The position numbers and the translations under genes are program-made. From Celoporthe dispersa (taxonomy: Eukaryota > Ascomycota > Sordariomycetes > Diaporthales > Cryphonectriaceae): a stretch of 64,000 nt of DNA. Each line of letters starts with the position of its first letter. Within the stretch, counting starts at the first letter, position 1. The stretch lies in assembly GCA_016584495.1 (NCBI GenBank), contig WAID01000008.1, forward strand, positions 310,001-374,000, read 5' to 3'. The notes under the pieces were generated by a model. The model ran no database searches and had not been told where the DNA came from. It saw only the letters and a list, made by a program, of their open reading frames with translations. Positions 1 through 10,845 of this stretch are shown piece by piece.

Positions 1-2586
1 TGAAGTCCTCGTCACCGAACTGCCCGTCCGTACATGGACAGACGACTTCAAGGCGAGACTGGAGCAGATCATCCGAGGCGACAAGGGTCTCTCCTGGATC
101 AAGGACTACAAGGAGTTCAACGACCACCGCAACGTTCACTTTGAGATTCAGATAGATGACAAGGTCATCAAGAAGGCTCTCGAGGACAATGATCTGCTCG
201 AGAAGTTCAAGCTGACCAAGTCCATCGGTACCACGAACCTGGTGGCCTTTGATCCACGGGGTCAGATCCGCAAATACGACAACGTTGAGCAGATCCTGGA
301 AGAATTCTACGTGTACCGTTTCGAGCTGTACACCGAACGAAGGGTAAGTCTCCCTTGCATCATCACACTCCAACCACTGGGCGTGGCGCTGACCTCACTT
401 AGACATACTGGCTTAATGTTCTTGACGATGAGTACGAGAAGCTGAAGAACATGGCACGCTTCATCGAGGAGATCATCAATGGCAAGATCGTCGTCTCCAA
501 GAAGAAGAAGGCCGTTCTGGTGCAAGAACTTCGCGCAGCCAAGTACAGGCCGTTCCCCAAGGGCCAGATTGGCAACAAGGTCAAGAATACGGATGAGGAG
601 ATGGACCAGGACCAGGACGATGAGGCGGCCAAGGACGACGAGGAGGCCAGCACCAGTATCCCCGGTTCTGGAGACTACGATTATCTGCTTTCGGTCAGTG
701 CATAACTCTCCTGTGCTTCTGCTGACCTACCGTACTGACGTTCTCAGATGCAAATCTACTCTCTGACCCTCGAACGCCTCGAGCGGCTGAAGAAACAAAT
801 CGCCGACAAGAAGGCCGAGAAGGACGAGCTCGAAGCGCTCGACGAGAAGGACCTCTGGTGCAGGGATCTCGATGCCTTTGTCGAGGAATGGGAGAACCAG
901 ATGCGCCTGGACGACGAGATCCGCAGCAACATCAGAAAGATGGGCCGCCGCGTCTCCAAGAAGATTGGTGCTGGCAAGGGCGGCAAGCGCTCCAAGAAAG
1001 ATGATGACGACTACGACCCGGGCAGCAAGTCCAAGGCCAGGTCCAACATGAAGACCGGGCGGACCGTGAAGACAATCATGGAGCCTCCTGTCAAGACCAC
1101 CGCTCAGCAGCGCTTCGCATCACAATTCTCCCAGGCATCAAAGCCCCCGGCCACGGGCACTGATGGAGCAGGCTCTGATGATGATGATTTCACGACGGAG
1201 TCGTTCAAGAGGGAGGTTCCGGAGGACAAGCCTGTTCGCGCAAAGAAGCCTACTATTCTTCTGGACTTGTCGGATGAGGATGACGACTTTGCCTCGCTCG
1301 AGGAGCCCGAGCCAATGCCCGAGCCTGCCAAGGTCCCCGCGGCAGAACCCTCCCCAGCGGATGTCTCTGACGGCGACGTTGGCTCATTCGATACCGTCAG
1401 CAGGCCCAAGCCCAAGCCTAGGGCGGCCACCGCGAAGAAGCCATCTCCGATGGAGATATCTGAGGAGGAGCAGGAGGAGGAGGAGGAGGAGGAGGAGGGC
1501 GACGACGACGACGATGACTTCGTCGCCCCAAGCAAGAGCAACGCCAGGGCCAAGGCAGCACCAGCAAAGAAGCCGTCTCCTGTGGTGGACCTCTCCGACG
1601 AGGAGGAGGAAAGCAAGCCCAAAGGCAGGTCCAAGGCAGCACCGGCCAAGAAGACGTCTCCGGTGATCGATCTCTCAGATGACGATGACGAGGAGTTCGC
1701 GGCGCCGAGCAAGCCGAAGGGCAAGCCCAAGGCAGCAAACGCAAAGAAGCCGTCTCCAGTGACGTCTGCTGAGCCCGAGGAGGAGTCAGAACCTGAGGTT
1801 GAGGAGGTCAGACCGACCACCGGCCGCAGCAAACGTGCAGCTGCCTCCAAAGCCAAGAAGTGGGCTTTCGACACCGACGAAGAGTCGGAGAGCGACGGTG
1901 ACAACATGATCGGGGACGTCGGCGCCCTGGTCCGGGGCATCGGCGAGCCTGCCGCGAACCCGAAGAATGGCAGACTTAGTCTATTTGCCATGTCGCGATC
2001 GGAGCACGGCAATGCCGCGATGCCCAAGCTGAAGACGAAGCAGGCCCGCACCAACTTTGACATGGACAGTCCTGACGACACCAACTACGAGCTGCTGGCC
2101 AAGTCTTCCCCCCAGAAGCCTGCCAAGTCCTCCGACATCGACGAGCTGATGTCTGAAGACGACGGCGCTCCAGCCACGGCCAAGGCCCAGGCCAAGCAGA
2201 AGCAAGCCAAGGCGCCTCTGAACGTCGTCCCCGCTGGTCCTGCCAAGAAGGCCCGCGGTCGTCCTGCCAAGTCCAAGGACGACGCAAAGCCCACGAAGCT
2301 GTCTCCGGCCGCCAAGGCCTATGCCGCCAAGAACAAGTCCTCCGCGACCGCCGGCAAGGGCAAGAAGAAGGCGTTCGACTTCAGCGATGACGAGGACGAG
2401 GACGGCGACGGTGACGTCCGTATGGAGGAGGATTCCCCTCCGGCGCCTGTTGCGCGCGCCGCAAGTGGCCGTCCTGGTCGCGCTGCGGCAGCAAAGAAGA
2501 AGAGCTACGCCCTGCCCTCGGAGGATGAGGACATGTCCGACGCCGGCAGCGGTGGTTCGGATGTCTATGCTATGGACTCGGACTGA
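1..2586 (+). CDS. TOP2: DNA topoisomerase II, C-terminal part (5' end outside window)
   Basis: Type IIA topoisomerase, which passes one DNA duplex through another in the nucleus. Three exons: 2-343, 403-693 and 748-2586, with GT-AG introns 344-402 and 694-747, both phase 0. The first exon reads VTELPVRTW and FDPRGQIRKY, and the second FIEEIINGKIVVSKKKK, all typical of the region after the catalytic tyrosine (which lies upstream of the window); YDYLLS joins MQIYSLTLERLERL across intron 2. The last about 500 residues are a low-complexity acidic/lysine tail with repeated AKKPSP blocks followed by hydrophobic-acidic motifs (VVDLSDEEE, VIDLSDDDD), nuclear-localisation-like basic clusters and S-P sites. 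It ends MDSD-stop. The tail belongs to the family's divergent, regulatory C-terminal domain. No frame break is seen in this gene. Confidence 0.95.
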
Positions 2587-3553
2587 GCAGCTGTCTAGCC
2601 GCTGCCGGCACGAGGCGGGATGTGATGGGTTCATGGGAATCTGACTGGCACGAGACATGGAGTTTTGCCTTTTTTGATTTTGGGAATTCACAATCCGTGA
2701 TGATACATTAGGACATGTGCGATGAGGCCATTAGCCGCAGACGTCCTGGTTTCCAGACCTGATTTTTCATGCGGGCTTCAAGAAGGGGGTCAACTACTGA
2801 GGTTCTTACGACAGATGACTAGTCAGCTGCTTCTGCTTTCTCACTTGTCATGGGCATGACGAGATGTGTGTACATTATTTTAGGTTCAAAAATGGGAGAC
2901 GTATTGATGAGTCGTGTGTGCGAACAGCTGCACAGGGTGAAGTGGGCTTGCTACGGCCCTGAAGGGGAGAGTCGTCTGAACAGACGTACGCCTCGTGACT
3001 GGTCTGTTATGCTGAGCGCCAGGGCATATGTCCTTGAAATGTGCTACCTCTGAGCCGAACAGGAGGACCCTTCAACCTCCCATCAGCTGCCACCTAACAT
3101 ATGACTATACACATTGCGGATACACGAGTCAATCATTACGCAGCCGTAATGGAGGTAATAAATATATAGGAGCGTATATACGTCTGTGAAGGGTCCCGCC
3201 CATTCAAAGTAGCTATCCAGGAATCCTGGCAATGTTCCAGAGAGACGGCGCCGTCAAGTCCCTGGAACAGCCATGCATGGGCTGTAATTATGTATCCTGA
3301 AAAGGAGGATGGCCCACAGGCATCTTGAGACTGAGGTGTTGCTGCTGTCGCCGTGAGAAAGGGAGAAACAAGAGAAGAGACATCAAGGCCATACATAGAC
3401 CAGCGGTCTTGTCACGTCAAATCATAGGCAGACAGTGTCAAGAGCAAAGCGAGACTGCCCACTTAGGAGTCACGGGTTCGGCGCGAGAAAATCAAAAGAG
3501 GTAGACAGGGAATCATCAAGCAGACAATGTATTGATTGACTGGCGCTGAATTA
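2587..3553. other. intergenic, convergent 3' ends
   Basis: Lies between the stop of TOP2 and the last exon of the terpene synthase on the other strand. Only short non-conserved ORFs are present; no gene or RNA was recognised. Confidence 0.6.
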
Positions 3554-4901
3554 TTACAAGACAATGCTAAGTGTTCCGTCTGGCTGCTGATACTTCCTCA
3601 CGCCATACCTCGGCGATTCGATTCTTGTGACCATAAATCATCAGCATGTCGAAAGGAAAGAAAATACAAGAAAGAAAAAGGCGGCCCAGGGAAGAGAGGA
3701 AATGGAGATGCTTACGAGTAGGCCAGCGTCGCCGTGTCCATGGTGCGGATCCCGTCGATGAACTTGACGACAACCTCGTGGAGCTGAGAGTCAGCCCGCG
3801 TCATGTCGCTCAGCACGGCAGCCACGCGGTCGAGCCGGTCTCGGGCGTCGTGCATCTCCTCGATGAGGTCAGAGATGACGCGCTCGAGAGGTTTGCCTGT
3901 CTTGAAGAGGACGGGGACGATGTTGAGGACGCAATCTGTGGCCTAGAGGAGGGCGCTTAGCTGTCGGATGAGGGGGGCATTGGCAGAGGGTGTATGGGGG
4001 GGGGGGGCTGAAGGAGGATAGTGATGACAAGAAAGAGCAATGCTGAGACCGCTTACCATCTCCTTCTTGAGGGACAGGATGTCGTTCACCCTGGAGTCTA
4101 GTCGTCAGCATCGGCAGCACTGGTGGGCCTTGGAGACAAGAGGCGGGGCGATCGTACACGATGATGATGAAGTTGCACTCCTTGACGATGGCCTCCATCT
4201 CAGAGGAGTCCATGACCTCAGCCGGCAGTGCGGACTGGTTGACGATCCTGAGGGAGGTGTTTAGTCTCAAGCAGCAGACGAAAAGACACGCCGGGGAGGA
4301 GTTCAACCCACTCGAGAAGCAGAGAGAACATGCGCACGCCAGTAACGCCAAAGCGTATCTGCATATACTCGTCGTAGCTCGGGATGCGGCCCGCGAGGCG
4401 CTCAGCCTGTTCCGCCATGCTGTGTTGGACAAAATCCTGGATCCTGGAAAACATCCTCTGCCGCTGGGCTGAGAGGAAGTCATCACAAGGCAACCTTGTC
4501 AGTATTATGGGGGGATACAAGGCCTTAGTGATTACTTGTGGCAGCGGCTTTTACCCCGGGCCACACACCCACCCACCTTGGCCAGAACGGCTGCGGAACC
4601 TCTCTCCGAACTCCTTGAACAGGAGACAGACGTCGTCTGGGCTCTCTGGTCCGCCCGCGCCCTCCCCCTGACAGTCCCAGGTGGTATTCGAAGTAGTCGA
4701 GGGATCGCCTGCGCCAGACATTGGCCTTGTCGAGATCCGAGGCCAGCAGGTGCTCGTTGGTGTCGATTGTATCATCCCACACAAACAGACAGACCGTGAA
4801 CAGTGTCGCGCTGTAGAGGTCTTCCCAGGCAGCATCGGGCCACCAGCTGGTACAACCTGTCAGCATCTTGATCTGGTGAATTGCATGCTCGTGGGGTTGT
4901 G

Positions 4902-4953
<52 letters not shown>

Positions 4954-5388
4954 GAGAAAGAGAGAGAGAGGTGAGGGAGGAGAGAGCCACATACAGAGAT
5001 GCGAACAGGGCAAAGTCGCTCTTCTTGAACTTGTCACACAGATCTGGATCTGGGACACTCCTGCAACAAATAACCAGTAAGCAAACCTACCATTGTTCCT
5101 CTGCAATCCAGCAGTCACCAAGAATGGGAGGGGGGGTTGGGGGCCACCAAGGTTTGTCTACCTTTCGAGCATGCTGTTGACCTCTCCCACCAGACGCTCG
5201 TAGTCTGGGTGTCTGCCTCCAGATGGCCACGAGTCGAAGCTCCTGGTCATGTCCACATGGATCGTCCTGCCCCTGAGCTCGCGTGCGAGAGCTGCGCTGG
5301 GGTCCATGCTGGCTTTGTAGGGAATCACACCTGCCAAAGGCATGGGGGATGGGTTGCAGAGGTAGATAGGGGCCGACATCGTCTGCAT
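3554..5388 (-). CDS. class I terpene (sesquiterpene-type) synthase, frame-broken in exon 3
   Basis: Predicted to ionise a prenyl diphosphate such as FPP with Mg2+ and cyclise it. Eight exons fit: 5388-5162, 5060-4995, 4846-4577, 4468-4312, 4247-4158, 4090-4057, 3942-3716 and 3623-3554. Visible are the aspartate-rich motif WDDTID (near residue 122), the NSE-type motif NDILSLKKE (near 272) and a C-terminal PRYG carrying the family's RY pair; their spacing is normal for the family. The frame changes inside exon 3 at a run of five C (4664-4668 on the + strand): with one base fewer, LGLSGE continues into PESPDDVCLLFKEFGERF and the CDS is 1,140 nt (379 aa). ATG at 5388 is chosen; 5379 is an alternative. 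Exon 6 is only 34 nt. The neighbours are housekeeping genes, so no cluster is evident. Product unknown. Confidence 0.85.
4905..4970. repeat. (GA)n microsatellite inside terpene synthase intron 2
   Basis: Near-perfect GA dinucleotide tract (CT on the coding strand) that fills much of intron 4994-4847. Confidence 0.95.
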
Positions 5389-7906
5389 GGCAGCGAGCAG
5401 CACGAGATAATATATTATAACTAACGGTGTGTGGATGAAGATATCGTGTGAAGGCCCACTTATCCTGGCAGATGATCTCTGTCGACTGCCCATATTTCAC
5501 AGCTGCTGAGGCGGTATGTATGTTCTTATGTATTCGCACAGAGCCCTGCTCAATAAGTCTGAAGATGGTCTGGGGGGGAGGGGGGAGGGATGTGTGTTGC
5601 TGCCTGCTCTCCCTCTCCTTCTGCCCAAGGCCCCCCTCCCCACCACCCTCTTTTTCTTCCTCCCCACAGGCGGGACTGACAGTAAGCCTCGTCATCTTCT
5701 CGTGGGTATAGATTCTTCACCCTACTGGACAAAGCAAAAAAACCTTCTTGCCAGATTTGGATCTTCAGACATGTAATAGCGCAGGCCCCGGACAACTATG
5801 GCCTATCCTCAGGGTACACCGCGTTGGGGCCGATGGAAGGCTGGCCGGGACAAACATTGATATTCGAGGTAGTGTGGCGCTGTGACTCTGAGACAGCCGA
5901 CGCGCATGGCAGCTCAGGTAGGGTGAGGGCAGGTGAGGCTGTCCCTCGAGCCGCACGAATAGCACTCGGCGGGGAGGCGTGGTGGTGGGGTGAAGAGAAG
6001 CACGACCGAATAGGACCGCCTCGAAGCCCGGTATAGTCCAGGTGCACAGCATCGGAACCCACAACCCGGAAGCCACGCCGAACGCGATGGTGTGCCTCGC
6101 AGGTCGCTGAGGTCTCCACAGCAGCTGTGGTGAGCCGGTGGCCCGTCCATCTCCACCTCAGCCCATGCCACGGAAGAACCAAAGAGGGGATCGATCTTGC
6201 ATATCTATCCGAGATCCATCTCTCTGCCGCATCGTAGATTGGACGCCACGCACGGCTGGCGAGAGTTGCACGACATGAAATATGCCTGCACCGGGATTTC
6301 GGTGAGTGGACGAGAGCGGTCCACGGAGATACGAGCCTCGGCCAGCTGGCGAGCATTGTCCCTCAGGGTGTGTTGTGCTTCCTCAACAATTGGTGACGAA
6401 TACTCTGCGCTGCGTGCTGAAGACCGTGGCTTGACGCCACAATAGAGTGGGAAGCCGTCTTTACCAAGTCATGTGCGTCCCTTTGGCTGGGCCCCGTCAG
6501 CTTACCTCACATACACGCAATCTCTCACAGGTGTGACAGGGTAAACAAGGAGGAAGAGAACAGGGTGGGAGGGGTCGTGGGGGTGGGGAGATGAACAAAA
6601 ATAAGAAGAAGGGGAGAGAAACACGCCACGCCCAGACGGAGGGGGAAGAAAAATGAAAGAAAGAAAAGAGGGGGCGAGGGGAGGAGGAAGACGAAGAGAG
6701 AGAGGGCAAAAAAAAGGAAAAAGAAAAAAAAAAGCAAACATCCTCCCGCTGGGACCCTTGTTTGCCACATCTGCGCAGTAGCTCTGCCGACCGCTGCAAT
6801 GAATCACCCGCCGCTTCTCTCCGATGCAAAAGCAACCTCTGAGAGGGTCCAATGGAAAATGTGCCGGACCAGCAAGCCACACCTTGAGAGGAAAATGAAG
6901 ATAGGCACTGCCCAGCTGTGAAATTTGTCACGAGTAGAAGAGTATTTGCGAGGCGAGGGAAAACAAACAACGCCTGATCACATCGTCATCATGACGATAG
7001 CACGTAGCAGAATACGCACCGGTAATTTGAACCAGCAGCTCGTATAGGTTCCACGACAGACTCATCGATTGCCTTGGGCTCTCCTATTCGCGGGAAGTCA
7101 ATCCCCTTCGTAATATGACGCCGAGATTGTAAACACCGTGGGAAGCATCCAGCCTCGAGGCCGCAGCCGCCCCTGTAATGTGGAAGCCAGAGTGGAGGTG
7201 AGTACACAGATTCTGCTCCTTGCCGAGACGCCAGGATTGGATTCCATCGACAAACCTGTTACACATGTGTCAGTACCTGAGGAGATATTACCCGTCAGCA
7301 CTGAGTTCTCTCAGGGGTGGAGCGTACCATTAGGAGGAAGGGAAGGCGGACAAGACGTCGCAGTCGGGCTTCAGGTGAGACATTAGTACGACCAGAGTGC
7401 ACAAGTCACTGGGTGGGTAGGGGGGGGGGGACAAGAAGAGACGAAGAAGAAAAAAAAGCCTCGAACCCGACTCAGAAGAAAGAAAAGAATTCGTATCCTC
7501 ATATATCCACCCATGACCGAGAAGCCAGATTGTGTATACATCCCGCCAGAATTATCAGGGACCTTCAACTAATCACTCCGCTCATACAACCAGCCGGGCC
7601 CGAATCCAACACACCCCCGACTCCCGAGCTGAGGCAGACAAGACCGGCCCTTCTGTGTGCTGGATATCCATTATTATGAGCACTGTCCCAACTGTCCCAA
7701 CTGTGCCTTGCGCCCTGAACCCCAATCATGCCCCGCCGTGTATATCATGCCAGGTCGTAAGTAGACGAACCGTGTCTCCCGCAGTTCATGTCGGGCCGTG
7801 TATCACATATAGAGAGGTGGGGGAAAAGAGAAGAAAGAAAAAAAAAACTTGGCAGGATAGAGGACAGTCGAAACATAGCCGTGGGGTGTCATAGCCGTCC
7901 CGACCT
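5389..7906. other. long intergenic stretch, purine-rich tracts
   Basis: About 2.5 kb between the terpene synthase start and the kinesin 3' end. It contains several A/G-rich runs (6590-6740, 7430-7490, 7820-7850). The ORFs present lack conserved motifs and overlap on both strands; no gene was supported. Confidence 0.5.
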
Positions 7907-10845
7907 CTAGAAAGGATCATCCTCCACGCCCAGGCCTCCCTCCCACTTCCTTGTTGTCAGCTTTCTGAGCCTCTTTGCGGGTGTTCCTGTCCCCTCCGCT
8001 CGGCTGTTGCTGTTGCCTCGGCTGCTGTTCTCACTCCTGTTGCCCTTTCTGGGCTTCCGGTCCCCGGTGCCGCCGGAGTGCAGTGTGAGGTCCTCGATTC
8101 GCCGGTGTAGGATCTCGCCTTGGATGTTCTCGTCGTTCATGTTCCGGCTCACTTGCCTCGTGTACATCGACAGAGGCTGCCGCTGGCACTGGTTGTGAAG
8201 TCGTCTCTCTCCATTAGGGGCATCCGCCTGGTTGGGCTCTTTCCAGCGAGCTCCCTCTTCAAGACCGTCACCTCGCGGCGCAGCTCTCGCATTCTCCTCC
8301 TCAAGCGATTCGGTGAGGATATTCTCCTTGTTCTCGCACGCGTCCAGCTCGACACCTCCGACAGCTTCGGGTTCGTCAGGCTGATCCGCTAGCCCTCTCT
8401 CAAACACCGCCATCTTCCTGTCCCAGTGCTCCTCGCCTCTCTCGATTGCCATCTGCACGCCCGCCTTCCATCGGGCGAGCTCTACAGCAAGGCGCTGCTC
8501 GAACTCGGCGACGCAGTCCCTCACGTACTGCCTGCTCGAGCTCTAACATCTTGTCCTGGGCTGAGAGCAGGTGCGCTTCGGCCGCAGCCCGTGCTTCTTG
8601 CTCGCGTGCGAGAGACTCCCGGAGGTGCCTAGTCTCCTCGGACAGCCGAGAAATCTCGAGCGCAGCATGCTCCATTGTGACACGATCCTCCGAAGTCGTG
8701 CTTGTGGGAGAAAAGTCTCGCGCCGCGGGTTGGCTCTGCATTGTGGTGCCAGGAGGTAGGAACACCAGTCGATGCGAGCCCCAGGACGAGGACAGAACTG
8801 GACTCTCGCTGGCGCAGGAGCCCGGACCTTCCGCCGAGCCCTCAGCCTGGGGTATAGCCTCGGAGATCGACGGGTTTCGGGGGACCGTGACCTCTCGCGC
8901 CAGGGCACTATAGCGGAGAATCTGGGATGTGGCGTTGTAGTCGCCACTTGCGTCCGCAGTCACGATCATCACGGCTTTCTGCGGGTTACGCCGTGTAGTC
9001 TGAGACTGGCTGAGTGACGAGGAGGATGGAAACGAGTTTGAGAACAGCAACTCGGTAAGCTTGCATTGCCGGAACGGCACGATACTCGACTGCACGGACC
9101 GCCGTCAGCTTGTCTCTCCACGCAGAGGAGGAGGAGGAGGAGGAGGAGGAGGAGGAGGAATTCTCGAGCCGTACCTTGCTGCTGCTACCAGTATCGCCCT
9201 GCATCTGTAGGCATTGGCCTAGATACATCAGCGACTCGTTGATCTTACCCGCCTCTGCAAGCGTGGCGCCTGCAGTCTTTGCATCCCGAGCCCTTTCGCT
9301 GCCGGCGAGGTCTACGATGGTGAGAGTGTGACCACTCCAGGGATACCTGTGCCGCTTGCTGACCGACCTCTTCCGCTTCATGACCTCGATGCAGAAGAAC
9401 CCGTGGCTCCGGGAGCTGACACTGTTGCTGACAGTCCCGGCAACGCGTCGCTCGTGCAGGCCAGCCTCGAGCACCAGCATGGCCTGGTTGAGGTCTGAGC
9501 ACATGATCTTGCGGAGACCAGCCACCACCTTTCGGTCCGGTGACAGCTCGGTTGGCTTGAACAACAGCGGCCTTCGTCGGAACTCCTTGGTGGTGGCAGA
9601 TCTGACTGGGGGCATGAGCAGGTCGAAAATACGGTCATTATACACCTCATACATCGACATGAGCACAACGTACTCCGCCGCAGGATCGCATGGGACGTTG
9701 ATGGTGCTGATGTCTGGGACCTGAGGCAGCGCGGAAGGTCGGGTCAGGTTTCGGCGTGGCGTCGGCGGCACTAACTGGTCGCCCTTCAAGGAGGCGTTCT
9801 TAGCACATTTCTTCTTCTGTTGTGTGGAAGCAGTAAGGCTCATGTAATGCCTGGAAGGAGATCTGCTGGGGGTATTGAAACTGCCAGACCTGGCCTGCAG
9901 CGGCTGACGGCTGCCATGAGGAAGGGCAGGTCGGCCACGGCGCAGCAGCTCTGGGGTGCAGGGCGAGGAGACGGTGTAGTCTTCCTTGCGGACCACCCGT
10001 ACGGTCTTTGGGGTGGACACGCAGGAGTCGAGCTGCTCCTCCTCCTGCACCTGTGAGAGCTCGGAGTAGAAAGCATTCGCGCTGGGCGCATCAACAGCAC
10101 AAGGAAAATCATGTATTCGTACAAGTTGTGGAGTCTGTGCTCGGGTGGGCGGCTGAGCCTGCCCGGAGGCGTCTCCATAGATGGCCTCGATGAAGGTTGA
10201 GGCGTTGGATATGATCGCCTCAGAGGCATCAGAGGTCTTGATCGACGCCTCGAGTGTGCCATCGGAGCTGACATGGGCGATCTTGTCTCCGACAGACCGG
10301 AAGAGGAGGTCGAGGGCCAGCTGCGTCAGCCCGCGCTGTGACCGAGAGCCGAGCATTGTATGCGACTGTGATTTTTGTTGTTGTGAAGACTGTGTCAGCA
10401 ATCTCCGTGTCTATCCTGCGCTGTGGACACTTGTGGTTTCCCAGGCAGCGAGGGGCTGTTCCAAGTACAGTACCTTTCCAGACCCGGTCATACCCAGCGT
10501 AGCCAGCAGGGCGTCTGTGCCATCTCTGCCATGGGGGGCGAGGACGCCCTCCACGAGAGGCACGACGTTGGTACAATGAAAGACGTCGAGCTGGGTGGCA
10601 TCCTCCTCGAAGACGTGGGTGAAGGCGAATTTCTCAATGGCGCGCCGGCGGTCGCTGGGTGGGTTGAGGGTGATGTGGGTGGGTGCCGTCGACGGAGCAT
10701 CAGCGGCAGGGCGCTCGACGGCGATGAAACGCTCGCCGGAGGACAGCCCAACAGCAGGAGACGGTCGAAGACGAAGATAGACCTGAAAGAGGCTGTTTGG
10801 CGATGGCTTGTGGCCGGCGCCCGAGCCCACAGACGAGTCGCCCAT
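7907..10845 (-). CDS. kinesin-6 family motor protein (KIF20/Klp9-like)
   Basis: Plus-end-directed microtubule motor, probably acting on the anaphase spindle midzone as kinesin-6 proteins do. Exons 10845-10474, 10365-9175 and 9089-7907. The motor opens FQVYLRLRP; the P-loop GMTGSGK sits at the end of exon 1 and continues SHTMLG; switch I SSRSHGFF (near 441) and switch II DLAGSER (near 476) are intact, followed by VPFRQCKLTELLF. About 200 residues rich in S, R and P separate the early motor from YVVLMSMYEVYNDRIFDLL, the loop-6 insertion typical of kinesin-6. A coiled coil and a basic tail follow. In the coiled coil the frame shifts by one base at CCC (8518-8520): with one base fewer it reads AVREDCVAEFEQRL, and the total becomes 914 aa. 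The ATG at 10845 is the first in-frame ATG. Confidence 0.9.
9124..9159. repeat. (GAG)n tract inside kinesin intron 2
   Basis: About twelve GAG/GGA triplets in intron 9174-9090, giving a CTC pyrimidine tract on the transcribed strand between donor GTACGG and the acceptor. Confidence 0.9.

Noticed and set aside
1104..2084. 326-aa minus-strand ORF within topoisomerase II
   Set aside because: Serine-rich antisense of the acidic tail; the plus frame is continuous with a conserved protein.
3712..3720. Terpene synthase ending at the stop TAA at 3714-3712
   Set aside because: The stop lies within a canonical donor GTAAGC; splicing to 3623 adds the family's C-terminal RY motif in the correct phase.
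5796..6356. 186-aa minus-strand ORF upstream of the terpene synthase
   Set aside because: No domain, no conserved composition, and competing ORFs on the other strand.
7440..7470. Possible tRNA T-arm (GGGTTCGAGGC on the minus strand)
   Set aside because: Neither a matching acceptor stem nor D-arm could be found around it.
8495..8528. A 34-nt intron in the kinesin coiled coil instead of a frame break
   Set aside because: Donor GTACGT and an AG exist at the right phase, but 34 nt is shorter than usual fungal introns and would remove conserved coiled-coil residues (DCVAEFEQ).
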